DNA of 64,000 nucleotides from Embleya scabrispora (GTDB lineage Bacteria > Actinomycetota > Actinomycetes > Streptomycetales > Streptomycetaceae): NCBI RefSeq assembly GCF_002024165.1, contig NZ_MWQN01000001.1:930001-994000 (forward strand), given 5' to 3'. The translations under genes and the position numbers were made by a program. Positions 33,201-63,460 of the stretch are shown in pieces. The notes under the pieces were generated by a model. That model did not search any database. It had not been told where the DNA came from and saw only the letters and a program-made list of their open reading frames with translations. Positions within the stretch are counted from its first letter, which is position 1, and each line of letters begins with the position of its first letter.

Positions 33201-35167
33201 CCCTGCGAGTGCCCCACCACCGCATCCGGCGTCACACCGAAGGACCGCCACACCTCGGCCAGCGACACCAACACCGCCCAGAGCACCGGCTGGACCACGT
33301 CCACCCGATCCAACGAGGGCGCACCTTCGACCCCGGTCAACACATCCACCGCCGACCAGTCCACGAACGGCTCCAACGCCTTCGCGCACTCACCGAACCG
33401 CGACGCGAACACCGTCGATTCACCGAACAGTTCCGCAGCCATACCGGCCCACTGCGAACCCTGACCCGGAAACACGAACACGGTCCGACCCACCGGACCG
33501 ACCGACCCCGAGACCACCCCGGTCGCCGACTCGCCGCGCCGCACCGCGTCCAGGTTCTCAATCAGCCCGCCTCGGTCGCCGATCACGACCGCGCGCTCCG
33601 CGAACGCCGCCCGCGTGGTGACCAGGGAGAAGCCGACATCGGCGGTCGACGGCGAGGCGTCCCCGTCGAGCCGGTCGAGCAACCGCGCCGCCTGGGCCTG
33701 CAACACCTCCGGTGTCTTCGCCGACAACACCCACGGGAGGACATCGTCCGACACGGGTCGCTCGTCGGCCGGTTCGGCCTCGGTCGGAGGTTGTTCGAGG
33801 ATCACGTGGGCGTTGGTCCCGCTCACCCCGAACGCCGACACCGCCGCCCGCCGAGGCCGATCCACCTCCGGCCACGGCCGGGCCTCGGTCAACAACCGAA
33901 CCCCGCCCGACGACCAGTCCACATGCGGTGTCGGCTCGTCCACGTGCAACGTGCGCGGCAACACCCCGCGCCGCAGCGCCTCCACCATCTTGATCACCCC
34001 GGCCACCCCGGCGGCGGCCTGCGCGTGCCCGATGTTCGACTTCAACGAACCCAACCACAAAGGCCGATCCGCCGGCCGATCCCGCCCGTACGTCGCCAAC
34101 AACGCCTGCGCCTCGATCGGATCACCCAACGTCGTCCCGGTCCCGTGCGCCTCCACCACGTCCACCTCGTCGGCGGACAGTTCGGCACCGGCCAACGCCG
34201 CCCGGATCACCCGCTGCTGCGCCGGGCCGTTCGGCGCGGTCAGGCCGTTGGACGCGCCGTCCTGGTTGACCGCACTGCCGCGCACCACCGCGAGCACCTC
34301 GTGGCCCAGACGCTCGGCGTCGGAGAGCCGTTCCAGAATCAGCACGCCGACCCCCTCGGCCCAACCGGTGCCGTCGGCCGACGCGGCGAACGCCTTGCAC
34401 CTGCCGTCCACGGACAGTCCGCGCTGCCGGGAGAACTCGACGTAGCCCATCGGCGACGCCATCACCGTGGCCCCGCCCGCGACCGCGAGATCGCATTCCC
34501 CGCTGCGCAGCGACTGCGCTGCCAGGTGCAGCGCGACCAGTGACGACGAGCACGCGGTGTCCACCGTCACCGCCGGGCCCTCGAAGCCGAAGGTGTACGA
34601 GATCCGGCCCGAGGCGACGCTGCCGAGCGTGCCCGTGCCGAGATAGCCCTCCAACTCCGCCGGCACCCGGTCGAGCGGGGGCGCGTAGTCGATGCCCGCG
34701 ATCCCGGTGAACACCGACGTGCGACTGCGGCGCAGGCCGGTGACATCGATTCCGGCCCGCTCGAACGCGTCCCAGGCGGTCTCCAGGAGTAGCCGCTGCT
34801 GGGGGTCGGTGGCCGGTGCCTCGCGCGGCGAGATTCCGAAGAACGCCGCGTCGAAGTCGCCCGCGTCCGGCAGGAAGGAGCCCGCCACGGTATAGGTGGT
34901 GCCCGGCCGGTCGGGATCCGGGTCGTAGAGGTCGCGCAGGTCCCAGCCGCGATCGGTGGGCGCCTCGCCGACCGTGTCGGTGCCGGATTCGACCAGCCGC
35001 CACAGGTCCTCGGGCGAGGTCACCCCGCCCGGAAGCCGGCAGGCCATCCCGACGATCGCGATCGGCTCGCGCCGACTCGCCTCCACCTCGCGGACCCGCT
35101 TGCGGGCCTCCCGGACGTCGGCCAGCGCACGTTTGAGATATCCCCGGAGCTTGTCTTCGTCGGACAT
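30230..35167 (-). CDS. Type I PKS, module 6 and release: KS-AT-DH-ACP-TE
   Basis: A 1645-residue final synthase. An N-terminal coiled docking helix ([23 protein letters not shown]) precedes KS6 (about 35-455; [26 protein letters not shown]). AT6 (about 560-910) has [10 protein letters not shown] and YASHS, indicating methylmalonyl-CoA. A DH domain (about 930-1215) has [10 protein letters not shown] and LDAALH, but no KR exists in the module, so it has no beta-hydroxy substrate and the keto group should remain. ACP6 has the phosphopantetheine site [12 protein letters not shown] near residue 1303. The thioesterase (about 1375-1645) has GRSMGG, VDTFPID and [18 protein letters not shown] precedes the ATG. 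It follows the previous synthase by 52 bp and receives its chain through the docking helix. Confidence 0.95.
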   Translation of the reverse strand: MSDEDKLRGYLKRALADVREARKRVREVEASRREPIAIVGMACRLPGGVTSPEDLWRLVESGTDTVGEAPTDRGWDLRDLYDPDPDRPGTTYTVAGSFLPDAGDFDAAFFGISPREAPATDPQQRLLLETAWDAFERAGIDVTGLRRSRTSVFTGIAGIDYAPPLDRVPAELEGYLGTGTLGSVASGRISYTFGFEGPAVTVDTACSSSLVALHLAAQSLRSGECDLAVAGGATVMASPMGYVEFSRQRGLSVDGRCKAFAASADGTGWAEGVGVLILERLSDAERLGHEVLAVVRGSAVNQDGASNGLTAPNGPAQQRVIRAALAGAELSADEVDVVEAHGTGTTLGDPIEAQALLATYGRDRPADRPLWLGSLKSNIGHAQAAAGVAGVIKMVEALRRGVLPRTLHVDEPTPHVDWSSGGVRLLTEARPWPEVDRPRRAAVSAFGVSGTNAHVILEQPPTEAEPADERPVSDDVLPWVLSAKTPEVLQAQAARLLDRLDGDASPSTADVGFSLVTTRAAFAERAVVIGDRGGLIENLDAVRRGESATGVVSGSVGPVGRTVFVFPGQGSQWAGMAAELFGESTVFASRFGECAKALEPFVDWSAVDVLTGVEGAPSLDRVDVVQPVLWAVLVSLAEVWRSFGVTPDAVVGHSQGEIAAAVVAEGLSLDDGARVVALRSRAIVALSGRGGMASVALPEPTVRERIAAWDGRISVAAVNGPGQVVVSGEPDALAELVAAVTDEGGRARLIPVDYASHSAQVEEIRDRIVEDLARITPVSGSVPLWSTVTGDWLDTAGMDAAYWATNLRETVRFEEAVRGLAESGHGVFVETSPHPVLTAAIEATLEEAGPERPVVVGTLRRDQGGAQRLYTSLAEAFVRGVPVDWAAAFAEHQPRRVALPTYAFQRRRYWRETLDRPAAGASSLGLRSVGHPLLGASVGTGDGDDVLLTGRLSLRTHPWLADHAVRDTVLLPASAFLELAVRAGDEVGLGVVDELVIEAPLILAHAADAAEADAGVHVQVAVGSAGEDGRRRFAVFSRDEAAGDGAEWARHAGGFLAPEIAEDDAAPEVDSWPPAGGVSVPVEDAYEVLAAAGIDYGPVFQGLRAAWRTDEALFAEVGADGEGPEDAAEFGLHPAPLDAALHVAVVDALRRAEAAGEEVGTSLAYAWNAVRLHATGAARLRVRLTPAGPDTVAVAAWDETGAPVLSVGSLTSRPVPAGTLVDGTGSRARAADAGAGRRRRRVARAVPAVAESGLVRRLAAAGEGERDEILVDLVRTELGVVLGHAADESVDPEQAFLEVGLDSLTAVELRNRLAGATGLRLPATVTIAHPTPRALARHLRTALAEQGKSADQPQSSAPTGSDRVKGALASFYVQLCAAEKYTTAAEVIMASAGLRPSFAESERDRHVKPVLRLATGEAGPKIVCFPSLSAISGPHEYARFGQVFQGERDVFVIQTPGFVADESLPDHADALLRMHVETVRAAVGDEPFVVVGRSMGGCIAHEVTRRLEAEGVYPVGLGLVDTFPIDTALVPGMDWWLPAMIEGMLGRVAQYDMTLDDTNLSTMGLYQKLFADWKPRPITTPTLVAQADTPVAGTVIDPEGRWDWRAYWPQPHDLIEIRGDHFTVLEDHADLTAATIVDWAAGLAR

Positions 35168-35219
35168 GGAGCTGCCTTTCCTGAGTGATGGGGCCTGGGG
35201 TGGTCGGTCGGTCCGGGGA

Positions 35220-43898
<8,679 letters not shown>

Positions 43899-43965
43899 GG
43901 TGGTTGTGCCTTTCGCGTGGACCGGCCGGTCGGGAGCCACCGGCGGGTCGGGGAATGCCGACGGA

Positions 43966-46900
43966 TCAGGAGATGCCGAACTGCTTGCCGATGAATTCGA
44001 TGAGTTCGGCGTCGGAGGCCGCGTCGATCTCCTCGTCGATCGCGCCGACCTCGGGACCGTCGGACCCCGCGGCGGGTGCCGAGGCGGCAACCCATCGGGC
44101 GGCGATCGTGGTCAACCGCGCGGCAGTGGCCGCGTGTTCGGCGGGATCGGCGGCCGGATCGCCGGCCGCGTGAGCGAGCAGCGCCTCCAGGCGGTCGATC
44201 TCGGCCCGTACCGTCTCGGCGTCCGCGACGGTCCGCGGGACGAGTTCGCCGCGCAGGAACTCGGCGAGCACGTTCGGGGTCGGGTGGTCGAAGACCAGAG
44301 TCGCGGGCAACTTCAGACCGGTCTCGGCGGACAGCCGGTTGCGCAGCTCGACCGCCGTCAGCGAGTCGAATCCCTGGTCCCGGAACGGCTTTCCGGCCTC
44401 GACCGAGGCGGCCGAGGCGTGCCCGTGCACAATCGCCGCCTGGGTCCGGACCAGGTCGACCAGATGCGGTCGGCGCTGCTCCTCGGGAAGTTCCGCGAGC
44501 AGCGCGGTCAGCCTGCTCGCGGGCGTCTCGGTGGCGGTGCCGCCGGGCGCCGCGGCAGGCCCTGCCGCCGGCGTCCGAAGCAGTTCGGCGACCAGCGGGT
44601 GCCGGCGGTCCCGGAACAGCACGTCCCAGTCGATGTCGCAGACCGTCAGGTGACTCTCGTCCGCGTCGAGGACCTGTCCGAGGGCTTCCACCGCGCGGGC
44701 CGGATCGAGCATGGTCAAGCCCTGCCGGCCGAGTCGTTCCTCGATCTTCGGCGCGGCGATCCCGCCGCCGGCCCAGTGTCCCCAGGACACCGAGGTGGCG
44801 ACCCGCCCGGCCTGCCGGCGGCGGGCCGCCAGCGCGTCCAGGTAGGCGTTGCCCGGCGCGTAGTTGCCCTGCCCGGCCACCCCGCAGATGCCGGCCACCG
44901 AGGAGAACAGCACAAACGCCGACAGGTCGAGATCGCGGGTGAGTTCGTCCAGGTGCCGGGCGCCGTCCACCTTGACCCGCAACACCGCCTGCTGCTGCTC
45001 CGGAGTCAGGTCCCCGATCACCGCGTCGTCCAGGATCGCCGCCGCGTGCAGCACCGCGGTCAGCGGGAACGATTGCGGGACCTCGTCCAGTACGGCCGAC
45101 AGGGCGGCGCGATCGGCCACGTCGCACGCGGCGAACGAGACCGTGGCACCGAGCGCGGTGATCTCCTCCGCGAGCCGCTCCGCTCCGGGCGCGTCCGCGC
45201 CACTTCGACTGACCAACAACACGTGTTCGGCACCGCGTCCGGCCACCCAGCGGGCCACGTGTCCACCGAGCGCGCCGGTGCCCCCGGTGATCAACACCGT
45301 CCCGGACGGCCGCCAGGTCGCGGCCGGCCGTGCCGCGCCGAGCGGCGCACGCACGAGTCGGCGGCCCCGAAGCCCGCTCGCCCGTACCGCGACCTCCTTC
45401 TCGTCCGCCGCCCCGGCCAGCACGGCCGTCAGTCGGGTCCACACCGGTGCCGTGGCGTCCCCGGTCGGGTACTCGCCCGGCAGGTCGATCAGGCCGCCCC
45501 ACGACCCGGGACTCTCCGCCGCGACGACTCCGCCGAAGCCCCACGTCTGCGCCTGCTCGGGCACCCGTACCGGATCGCCCGCATCGACGGACACCGCGCC
45601 GGCGGTCGCCACCCACAGCGGGGCCGACACTCCGGCGTCGTCCAGCGCCTGGACCAGTGCCACGCCGGCCGCCGAACCCCACGGCACCGCGTCGAACCCG
45701 GGCGCCGTGCCGTCGGCGAGCGCCAGCAACGAGAGCACGCCTGCGATCGGCCCGCGCGGTCCCGTCACCAGGTCCCGCAACGCCGCCCGTTCGCCCGCCC
45801 CACGCACCACCGGGATCGGCTCCACCCGGGCCCCGGCGGCCGTCAGGACCGCCGTCAGGAAGTCCGCCCACGCCGTCGCGGCGTCCGTTTCCGGGAACGG
45901 GAGCAGCCAGGTGCCGGCGAGCCTGCCGGGCCCGGAGCCGCCGACCGGACGCCAGACGATCCGGTGCCGCCACGCGTCGATCGTGGCGTGCGAGCGCCGC
46001 CGGTCCCACCACGACGACAACGCGGGCAACACCTCGCCCAACGACTCGGCCGAGGCGTCCGCCCCGAGAGCCGCCGCCAGTTCGGCCCGGTCGCCGCGCT
46101 CCACCAGGTCCCAGAACGCGGCGTCGATCGACGCCGCGGCGGTCGACACCGAACCGCCCGCGGGGGCGCCCCGCTCGGCGTCCCGAATCCAGTACCGCCT
46201 GCGCTCGAACGGGTACGTGGGCAACTCGACCACCCGTGCCCCGACGCCGGCGAAGCCGGCCGTCCAGTCCACCGCGACCCCGCGCACGAAGGCCTCGGCG
46301 AGCGAGGTGTACAGGCGCTCCGCGCCACCCTGGTCGCGCCGCAACGTACCGACCACGACCGGCTGTTCCACACCCACCTCATCGAGGGTGGCCTCGATCG
46401 CGGCGGTCAGCACGGGATGCGGACTCGCCTCGACGAACACCCCGTGCCCGGCGGCGGCAAGACCGCGCACCGCCTCCTCGAAGCGCACGGTCTCGCGCAG
46501 GTTGGTCGCCCAGTACGCGCCGTCCATCCGCGCGGTGTCCAGCCACTCCCCGGTGACCGTCGACCAGACCGGGATCGTCCCGGTAACCGGCACCAGCCCC
46601 GCCAAATCGTCGACGATCCGGGCGCGAATCTCCTCCACCTGCGCCGAATGCGAGGCGTAGTCCACCGGGATCAACCGCGCCCGACCACCCTCGTCGGTCA
46701 CCGCGGCCACCAGTTCGGCCAACGCGGCGGGTTCACCGGAGACCACCACCTGCCCCGGGCCGTTCACCGCCGCGACCGAGATCCGCCCGTCCCAGGCCGC
46801 GATCCGCTCGCGCACCGCCTCCAGCGGCTCGGCCACCGAGGCCATCCCGCCGCGACCGGACAGCGCCACGATCGCCCGACTCCGCAGTGCCACCACCCGC

Positions 46901-49900
46901 GCACCGTCGCGCAGCGACAATCCGCCGGCCACCACGGCCGCCGCGATCTCACCCTGCGAGTGCCCGACGAGTGCGTCCGGGACGACCCCGTACGCCCGCC
47001 AGACCTCGGCCAGCGATACCAACACCGCCCAGAGCACCGGCTGGACCACGTCCACCCGATCCAACGACGGCGCACCCTCGGCCCCGGTCAACACCTCCAC
47101 CGGCGACCAGTCGACGAAGTCCGCGAGCGCGCTCGCGCACTCGGCGAAGCGGGCCGCGAACACGGGTGAGTCGTCCAGGAGTTCGGCGGCCATTCCGGTC
47201 CACTGCGAGCCCTGTCCCGGGAACACGAACACGGTCTTGCCGACCGGCCCGGCCGTCCCGGTCACCACGCCCGACGGGCGGTCTCCGCGCGCCAGTGCCT
47301 CGAGCCTCGCCGCTCGATCCGCCGAGCCGACCAGGACCGCGCGCTCCGCGAACGACGCCCGCGAGGCGACCAGCGAGAACGCCACGTCCACGGGGTTCTC
47401 GTCGAGCACGCCCCGCACTCGGGCGGCCTGCGCCCGCAACGCGTCCGGTGTCCGGGCCGACAACACCCACGGGAACACGTCGTCGACGGGCGGCCGTTCG
47501 TCGGCCCGCTCGTCCTCGGACGGGGCCGATTCGAGGATCACGTGCGCGTTGGTCCCACTCACCCCGAAGGCGGACACCGCCGCCCGCCGAGGCCGATCCG
47601 TCTCGGGCCAGGCGCGGGCCTCGGTCAGCAGTCGCACCCCGCCCGAGGACCAGTCCACGTGCGGCGTCGGCTCGTCCACGTGCAGCGTCTTGGGCAACAC
47701 GCCGTGCCGCAGGGCCTCCACCGTCTTGATCACCCCGGCCACCCCGGCGGCGGCCTGGGCGTGCCCGATGTTGGACTTCAACGACCCCAGCCACAACGGC
47801 CGATCCTCGTCCCGGCCCCGGCCGTAGGTGGCCAACAACGCCTGGGCCTCGATCGGATCACCCAGCGTCGTCCCGGTCCCGTGCGCCTCCACCACGTCCA
47901 CGTCACCGGCGGACAACCCGGCATCGGCCAGTGCCGCCCGGATCACCCGCTGCTGCGACGGGCCGTTCGGCGCCGTCAACCCGTTCGACGCACCGTCCTG
48001 GTTCACCGCCGAACCACGCAGCACGGCGAGCACCCGACGGCCCGCGCGCCGTGCGTCCGACAGGCGCTGCAACACCACGAGTCCGACGCCCTCGGCCCAG
48101 CCCGTGCCGTCGGCCGCGCCGGCGAACGCCTTGCACCTGCCGTCGACGGACAGGGCGCGCTGCCGGGAGAATTCGACGAGCATGTTCGGCGAGGCCATCA
48201 CCGCGACCCCGCCGGCCAGCGCGAGATCGCTCTCGCCCGAGCGCAGCGACTGGGCCGCGAGGTGCAGCGCGACCAGCGACGACGAGCACGCGGTGTCCAC
48301 CGTGACCGCCGGCCCCTCGAAGCCGAGGGTGTACGAGATGCGGCCCGAGGCGACGCTGCCCGCGTTGCCGGTGCCGAGGTAGCCCTCCAGACCCTCCGGC
48401 GTGCCGGTCAGGTCGCGCAGGTAGTCCTGGCCGGCCAGGCCCGCGAACACCCCGGTCCGGCTGCCACGCAGCGTGTCCGGGTCGATCCCGGCCCGCTCCA
48501 GCGCCTCCCACGAGGTCTCCAGGAGCAGCCGCTGCTGCGGGTCCATCGCCAGCGCCTCGCGCGGCGAGATGCCGAAGAAGGCGCCGTCGAACTCGGTCGC
48601 CTCCGCCAGGAAGGCGCCGTTGCGGGTGTACGACGTGCCGACCCGATCCGGATCGGGGTCGTACAGCCCCTCGAGGTCCCAGCCCCGGTCGGTGGGCAGG
48701 CCGCCCACCGCGTCCGTCCCGGCCGCCACCAGGCGCCACAGGTCGGCGGGCGAGGCCACCCCGCCGGGCAACCGGCAGGCCATCCCGACGATCACCACGG
48801 GATCGTCGGTGGTGTCCGCCTCGGAAACCGCCTGGACCACGTCCGCCGCCTCGACCTCGCCCAGCAGTTCGCCGCGCAGGAATTCGGCGAGCGCGTTCGG
48901 GGTCGGGTAGTCGAAGACCAGCGTCGCGGGCAACTTCAGACCGGTCTCGGCGGAGAGCCGATTGCGCAATTCCACCGAGGTCAGCGAGTCGAATCCCTGA
49001 TCCCGGAAGGGCTTGGCGGCATCCACGGCGGCAGCGCTCGCGTGCCCCTGGACAACGGCCGCCTGGGCACGCACCGCCTCCACGAGGAAGCGCGAGCGGT
49101 CGGCCGTACCGAGCGCGGCGAGTCGGGCGGCGAAGCCTTCGGCGGACGGGGCGTCGAGCGTGGCCGGCGGGCGGGTCCCGGCGCCGCCGGCGGCCGCGTC
49201 GAGCAGTTCGCCGACCAGCGGCGCGCGACGATCGCGGAACAGCACGTCCCAGTCGATGTCGCAGACCGTCAGGTGGCTGTCGCCGGCGTCGAGGACCTGG
49301 CCCAGCACCCGCACGGCGAGTTCGGGATCGAGCATCCGCAGGCCCTGGCGCCCGAGCCGTTCCTCCACCTCGGGTGCGGCGATGCCGCCACCGGCCCAGT
49401 GGCCCCAGGAGATCGCCGTCGCGGGCAGTCCGGCGCTCCGGCGGCGGGCCGCCAGCGCGTCCAGGTAGGCGTTGCCCGGCGCGTAGTTGCCCTGTCCGGG
49501 GACCCCGCAGATGCCCGCGAGCGAGGAGAACAGCACGAACGCCGACAGGTCGAGATCGCGGGTGAGTTCGTCCAGGTGTCGGGCGCCGTCCACCTTGACC
49601 CGCAGCACCCGGTCGAGTTGGTCGAGGGTCAGGTCGGCGATCACCGCATCGTCGAGCACGGCCGCGGTGTGCACGACGGCGGTGAGCGGCAGGTCGGCCG
49701 GGATGCCGGCGAGGACGTCGGCCAACGCCGCGCGATCGCCGACGTCGCACGCGGCGAACGAGACCCGGGCACCGAACGCGCCCACCTCGGCCGCGAGCGC
49801 CGCCGCTCCCGGGGCGTTTGCCCCGGACCTGCTCACCAACAGCACGTGCTCCGCGCCACGTTCGGCCACCCAGCGGGCCGCGTGCCCGCCCAGCGCCCCG

Positions 49901-52900
49901 GTGCCGCCGGTGACGAGCACGGTCCCCGTGGGCTGCCAGGGCGTCGGGTCCGGGCCGGCGGCCGGCAAGGCCCGGACCAGCCTGCGCGCCCAGATCGCCG
50001 CGTCCCGCAGCGCGATCTCCGTCTCGCCGGTGGCCCCGGAGAGCACGGCGACCAGTCGGTCCGCCGCCGCCCCGGTCGGGATCCGCGCCGGAAGGTCGAT
50101 CAAGCCGCCCCACAGGTCGGGCAGTTCCGCTGCGGCGATCCCGCCGAAGCCCCAAATCTGGGCCTGTTCGGGCACCCGCACCGCGTCCTCGGCACCGATG
50201 GACACCGCACCGCCGGTCACGGCCCACACCGGGGCGACCACGTCCGCGTCCCCCAGCCCCTGGACCAGCGCCAGGGTCGCCGCCGCACCCCACGGCACGG
50301 CGGCGAAGCCGGGCACCGGGCCCTCGGCCAGGGCGAGCAGCGACACGATTCCGGCGACGGGTCCGTCCGCCGCCGCGACCGCGTCCGTCAGCCGCGCCCG
50401 CAGCGCCCCACGATCCGCGTCCTCTCGGGCCACCGCCAGCGGCACCACCCGGGCACCGGCCGCCGCGAGCGCCTCGCCGAACCACGCGGCCCACGGCTCG
50501 ACCTCCGGGTCGTCCGGCACCGCAAGGAGCCAGATCCCGTCCGGCCGCGACCGCCCCGGATCGGAAACCGGGCGCCATACGATCCGGTGTCGCCAGGACT
50601 GCGTCACCGCGCCGGATCGCCGCCGCTCCCACCAGGACGACAGGGCCGGGAGTACCGCGCCCAACGGCTCGGCCAGATCCCCGTCCACGTCCCCGAGGGC
50701 GGCGGACAACCCCGCCGGGTCGCCACCCGCGACGAGTTCCCAAAAGGCCGAGTCCGCCGCGTCCCGGGTCGGTTCGGTGTGCTCGCCGGTGTCCAGCCAG
50801 AACCGCTCGCGCTGGAAGGCGTAGGTGGGCAGCGAGACCCGCGGCAGGGTGCCCTCGGCGAACGCGAACGCCGCCTCCCAGGACACCGGCACCCCGCGCA
50901 CGAACGCCTCCGCGAGCGAGGTGTGCAGCCGAAGCAGATCGCCCTGCTCCCGGCGCAGGGTGCCGACCACGACCGGGTCGACCGTGCCGGCCGCCTCCAG
51001 GGTGTCCTGGATCGCGGCGGTCAGCACGGGATGCGGGCTCACCTCGACGAACACGCCGTGTCCGGACTCGGCCAGTCCGCGCACCGCCTCCTCGAAGCGC
51101 ACCGTCTCGCGCAGGTTGGTCGCCCAGTACGCGGCATCCATCCCGGCGGTGTCCACCCAGTCCCCGGTCACCGTCGACCAGACCGGGATCGTCCCGGACA
51201 CCGGCGCGATCCCGGCCAGATCCGCGACGATCCGCGCCCGGATCTCCTCCACCTGCGCCGAATGCGAGGCGTAGTCCACCGGAATCAACCGCGCCCGACC
51301 ACCCTCGTCGGTCACCACGGCCACCAACTCCGCCAACGCATCGGGTTCGCCCGAGACCACCACCTGCCCCGGGCCGTTCACCGCCGCGACCGAGATCCGC
51401 CCACCCCACGCCGAGATACGCTCGCGGACCGTCGGCTCCGGCAGCGCCACCGACGCCATCCCTCCGCGCCCCGACAGGGCCAGGATCGCCCGGCTGCGCA
51501 ACGCGACGACCGTGGCGCCGTCCTCCAGGGACAACCCGCCGGCCACCACCGCCGCCGCGATCTCACCCTGCGAGTGCCCGACGAGCGCGTCCGGGACGAC
51601 CCCGTACGCCCGCCAGACCTCGGCCAGCGACACCAACACCGCCCACAACACCGGCTGAACCACGTCCACCCGATCCAACGACGGCGCACCCTCGACACCG
51701 GTCAACACATCGACCAACGACCAGTCCAGATGCGGTTCGACGGCCTTGGCGCACTCGTCGAAGCGCGCCGCGAACACCGGTGCCTGGGCGTACAGTTCGG
51801 CGGCCATCCCGGTCCACTGCGAGCCCTGGCCGGGGAAGACGAAGACGGTACGGCCGGGCGCGCCCGCCGTGCCGGCCACCACGGTCGGGATCTGCTCACC
51901 GCGCGCCAACGCGGCCAGTCCGGACTCCAGTTGCGTACGGTCCGCGCCCAGGACGACGGCACGCTCGCCGAACACCGAGCGCGAGGAGACGAGCGCGAAG
52001 CCGACCTCGGCCGCGCCGGGCACGTCGGTCAGTCGAGCCGCCTGCGCACGCAACGCCGGCGCCGACTTGGCGGAGAGCACCCACGGAATCGACGGCGCCG
52101 ACACGGTCGGCGGCGGCTCGACGACCTCCCGGTCCTCGTCCGGCAGTTCCAGGATCACGTGGGCGTTCGTCCCGCTCACCCCGAACGCCGACACCGCCGC
52201 CCGCCGAGGCCGATCCACCTCCGGCCACGGCCGGGCTTCCGTCAACAACCGAACCCCGCCCGACGACCAGTCCACATGCGGCGTCGGCTCGTCCACGTGC
52301 AGTGTCTCGGGCAGCACGCCGTGGCGCAGCGCCTCGATCATCTTGATCACTCCGGCCACCCCCGCGGCGGCCTGGGCGTGCCCGATGTTGGACTTCAACG
52401 AGCCCAGCCACAGCGGCCGTTCCGGCGTGCGCTCGCGGCCGTAGGTGGCCAGCAGGGCCTGGGCCTCGATCGGGTCGCCGAGCCGGGTGCCGGTGCCGTG
52501 CGCCTCGACCGCGTCCACGTCGGCCGGGGTCAGGCCCGCGTTGGCGAGCGCCCGGCGAATCACCCGCTGCTGGGACGGGCCGTTGGGGGCGGTGAGTTGG
52601 CTGCTGGTGCCGTCCTGGTTGACCGCGCTGCCCCGAAGGACCGCGAGCACCCGGTGGCCGGCCCGGCGGGCGTCCGAGAGTCGTTCCAGGACGAGCAGGC
52701 CGACGCCCTCGGCCCAGCCGGTGCCGTCGGCGGCACCGGCGAAAGCCTTGCAGCGTCCGTCGGCGGACAGTCCGCGCTGGCGGGCGAACTCGACGAACAT
52801 CCCGGGCGAGGCCATCACCGTGGCCCCGCCCGCGAGGGCGAGGTCGCACTCGCCCGAGCGCAGCGACTGGGCCGCCAGGTGCAGCGCGACCAGCGAGGAC

Positions 52901-53523
52901 GAGCACGCGGTGTCCACCGTCACCGCCGGGCCCTCGAAGCCGAAGGTGTACGAGATCCGGCCCGACGCGACACTGGTGGTGCTGCCGGTCAGCACGTAGC
53001 CGTCGACCCGGTCGGGGGTGGACTTGTACAGGCGCGGGGTGTACTCCTGCGCGATCACGCCGGCGAAGACGCCGGTGGCCGAGCCGCGGACCGCCGCCGG
53101 GTCGATCCCGGCGTCCTCCAGCGCCTCCCAGGCGGTCTCCAGGAGCAGTCGCTGCTGCGGATCGGCGGCCAGCGCCTCGCGCGGGGAGACGCCGAAGAAG
53201 GCCGCGTCGAACTCGGCGGCGTCGTGGAGGAATCCGCCCTGTCGGGTGTACGTCTTGCCGACCGCGTCCGGGTCCGCGTCGTAGAGGCCGTCCAGGTCCC
53301 AGCCCCGGTCGGTGGGGAAGCCGCCGATCGCGTCCCGGCCCTCGGCCACCAGCCGCCACAGGTCCGCAGCCGAGTGCACGCCCCCGGGCAGCCGGCAGCC
53401 GATGCCGACCACGGCGATCGGCTCGTTCCGGGCTTCCTCGTTCTCCCGCAACCGGCGCCGGGCCTGGTGCAGGTCGGCGGTCACCCGGGTCAGGTAGTCA
53501 CGCAGCTTCTCTTCGTTCGCCAT
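43966..53523 (-). CDS. Type I PKS, modules 2 and 3: KS-AT-KR-ACP twice
   Basis: A 3185-residue bimodular synthase. A docking helix ([23 protein letters not shown]) precedes KS2 (to about 458). AT2 (about 560-900) and AT3 (about 2095-2440) both carry [10 protein letters not shown] and YASHS, so methylmalonyl-CoA. KR2 (core about 1205-1380) and KR3 (core about 2738-2930) have intact TGGTGALGG cofactor motifs, the LDD motif of B-type reductases and the sequence NYAPGN at the catalytic Tyr; the Pro after Tyr is a mark of epimerising B2-type KRs such as that of DEBS module 1. ACP2 and ACP3 have GFDSLT near 1512 and 3054. KS3 spans about 1575-2000. The tail [15 protein letters not shown] is a docking end. 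Both modules should leave a methyl-branched hydroxyl. Confidence 0.95.
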   Translation of the reverse strand: MANEEKLRDYLTRVTADLHQARRRLRENEEARNEPIAVVGIGCRLPGGVHSAADLWRLVAEGRDAIGGFPTDRGWDLDGLYDADPDAVGKTYTRQGGFLHDAAEFDAAFFGVSPREALAADPQQRLLLETAWEALEDAGIDPAAVRGSATGVFAGVIAQEYTPRLYKSTPDRVDGYVLTGSTTSVASGRISYTFGFEGPAVTVDTACSSSLVALHLAAQSLRSGECDLALAGGATVMASPGMFVEFARQRGLSADGRCKAFAGAADGTGWAEGVGLLVLERLSDARRAGHRVLAVLRGSAVNQDGTSSQLTAPNGPSQQRVIRRALANAGLTPADVDAVEAHGTGTRLGDPIEAQALLATYGRERTPERPLWLGSLKSNIGHAQAAAGVAGVIKMIEALRHGVLPETLHVDEPTPHVDWSSGGVRLLTEARPWPEVDRPRRAAVSAFGVSGTNAHVILELPDEDREVVEPPPTVSAPSIPWVLSAKSAPALRAQAARLTDVPGAAEVGFALVSSRSVFGERAVVLGADRTQLESGLAALARGEQIPTVVAGTAGAPGRTVFVFPGQGSQWTGMAAELYAQAPVFAARFDECAKAVEPHLDWSLVDVLTGVEGAPSLDRVDVVQPVLWAVLVSLAEVWRAYGVVPDALVGHSQGEIAAAVVAGGLSLEDGATVVALRSRAILALSGRGGMASVALPEPTVRERISAWGGRISVAAVNGPGQVVVSGEPDALAELVAVVTDEGGRARLIPVDYASHSAQVEEIRARIVADLAGIAPVSGTIPVWSTVTGDWVDTAGMDAAYWATNLRETVRFEEAVRGLAESGHGVFVEVSPHPVLTAAIQDTLEAAGTVDPVVVGTLRREQGDLLRLHTSLAEAFVRGVPVSWEAAFAFAEGTLPRVSLPTYAFQRERFWLDTGEHTEPTRDAADSAFWELVAGGDPAGLSAALGDVDGDLAEPLGAVLPALSSWWERRRSGAVTQSWRHRIVWRPVSDPGRSRPDGIWLLAVPDDPEVEPWAAWFGEALAAAGARVVPLAVAREDADRGALRARLTDAVAAADGPVAGIVSLLALAEGPVPGFAAVPWGAAATLALVQGLGDADVVAPVWAVTGGAVSIGAEDAVRVPEQAQIWGFGGIAAAELPDLWGGLIDLPARIPTGAAADRLVAVLSGATGETEIALRDAAIWARRLVRALPAAGPDPTPWQPTGTVLVTGGTGALGGHAARWVAERGAEHVLLVSRSGANAPGAAALAAEVGAFGARVSFAACDVGDRAALADVLAGIPADLPLTAVVHTAAVLDDAVIADLTLDQLDRVLRVKVDGARHLDELTRDLDLSAFVLFSSLAGICGVPGQGNYAPGNAYLDALAARRRSAGLPATAISWGHWAGGGIAAPEVEERLGRQGLRMLDPELAVRVLGQVLDAGDSHLTVCDIDWDVLFRDRRAPLVGELLDAAAGGAGTRPPATLDAPSAEGFAARLAALGTADRSRFLVEAVRAQAAVVQGHASAAAVDAAKPFRDQGFDSLTSVELRNRLSAETGLKLPATLVFDYPTPNALAEFLRGELLGEVEAADVVQAVSEADTTDDPVVIVGMACRLPGGVASPADLWRLVAAGTDAVGGLPTDRGWDLEGLYDPDPDRVGTSYTRNGAFLAEATEFDGAFFGISPREALAMDPQQRLLLETSWEALERAGIDPDTLRGSRTGVFAGLAGQDYLRDLTGTPEGLEGYLGTGNAGSVASGRISYTLGFEGPAVTVDTACSSSLVALHLAAQSLRSGESDLALAGGVAVMASPNMLVEFSRQRALSVDGRCKAFAGAADGTGWAEGVGLVVLQRLSDARRAGRRVLAVLRGSAVNQDGASNGLTAPNGPSQQRVIRAALADAGLSAGDVDVVEAHGTGTTLGDPIEAQALLATYGRGRDEDRPLWLGSLKSNIGHAQAAAGVAGVIKTVEALRHGVLPKTLHVDEPTPHVDWSSGGVRLLTEARAWPETDRPRRAAVSAFGVSGTNAHVILESAPSEDERADERPPVDDVFPWVLSARTPDALRAQAARVRGVLDENPVDVAFSLVASRASFAERAVLVGSADRAARLEALARGDRPSGVVTGTAGPVGKTVFVFPGQGSQWTGMAAELLDDSPVFAARFAECASALADFVDWSPVEVLTGAEGAPSLDRVDVVQPVLWAVLVSLAEVWRAYGVVPDALVGHSQGEIAAAVVAGGLSLRDGARVVALRSRAIVALSGRGGMASVAEPLEAVRERIAAWDGRISVAAVNGPGQVVVSGEPAALAELVAAVTDEGGRARLIPVDYASHSAQVEEIRARIVDDLAGLVPVTGTIPVWSTVTGEWLDTARMDGAYWATNLRETVRFEEAVRGLAAAGHGVFVEASPHPVLTAAIEATLDEVGVEQPVVVGTLRRDQGGAERLYTSLAEAFVRGVAVDWTAGFAGVGARVVELPTYPFERRRYWIRDAERGAPAGGSVSTAAASIDAAFWDLVERGDRAELAAALGADASAESLGEVLPALSSWWDRRRSHATIDAWRHRIVWRPVGGSGPGRLAGTWLLPFPETDAATAWADFLTAVLTAAGARVEPIPVVRGAGERAALRDLVTGPRGPIAGVLSLLALADGTAPGFDAVPWGSAAGVALVQALDDAGVSAPLWVATAGAVSVDAGDPVRVPEQAQTWGFGGVVAAESPGSWGGLIDLPGEYPTGDATAPVWTRLTAVLAGAADEKEVAVRASGLRGRRLVRAPLGAARPAATWRPSGTVLITGGTGALGGHVARWVAGRGAEHVLLVSRSGADAPGAERLAEEITALGATVSFAACDVADRAALSAVLDEVPQSFPLTAVLHAAAILDDAVIGDLTPEQQQAVLRVKVDGARHLDELTRDLDLSAFVLFSSVAGICGVAGQGNYAPGNAYLDALAARRRQAGRVATSVSWGHWAGGGIAAPKIEERLGRQGLTMLDPARAVEALGQVLDADESHLTVCDIDWDVLFRDRRHPLVAELLRTPAAGPAAAPGGTATETPASRLTALLAELPEEQRRPHLVDLVRTQAAIVHGHASAASVEAGKPFRDQGFDSLTAVELRNRLSAETGLKLPATLVFDHPTPNVLAEFLRGELVPRTVADAETVRAEIDRLEALLAHAAGDPAADPAEHAATAARLTTIAARWVAASAPAAGSDGPEVGAIDEEIDAASDAELIEFIGKQFGIS

Positions 53524-53654
53524 GGGGTATCAGCCTTTTTCCGTGCGGCGGCTTCGCCGTGATGTGGTACGCGTCGGGGTGCCCGGCCGGCCCGCGTGGC
53601 TCCACGCGGGCCCGTTCGGGCCTGCTCCTGCCGGGGCGAGCGGGCTGCGCCGGC

Positions 53655-63239
<9,585 letters not shown>

Positions 63240-63289
63240 CGCGGAGTGTCGCCCCCCATGCCGAACGGTCCGATCCCGAACGGCGACGA

Positions 63290-63324
63290 GTGCGCCGAAC
63301 GATCTCAGGATTCGTCCGGCGCAC
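63290..63324. promoter_or_regulatory. Long inverted repeat in the synthase operon leader
   Basis: GTGCGCCGAACGA (63290-63302) and TCGTCCGGCGCAC (63312-63324) are inverted copies with one mismatch in 13, separated by nine bases. It stands 51-85 bases upstream of the first synthase start, where an operator would sit. The partner regulator could be the LuxR protein encoded next door or one outside the window. Confidence 0.55.
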
Positions 63325-63404
63325 CCCGCCCGAATACCCCTGTCGATCCCCTACCGACCCCATAGCGGACGGGCTCCGGAACGACCCCTGTCGGGGCATG
63401 CCGA

Positions 63405-63433
63405 GGGCCGCCGGACATTCGCCTCGGCGGCCC
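63405..63433 (-). terminator. Candidate terminator after the LuxR-type gene
   Basis: GGGCCGCC and GGCGGCCC form an 8-bp perfect GC stem around a 13-base loop, 28 bases past the LuxR stop codon. It would separate the regulator transcript from the synthase operon, which therefore needs its own promoter in 63240-63400. Confidence 0.6.
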
Positions 63434-63460
63434 CGGTCACGCTCCCCGATCGGGGTCTTT

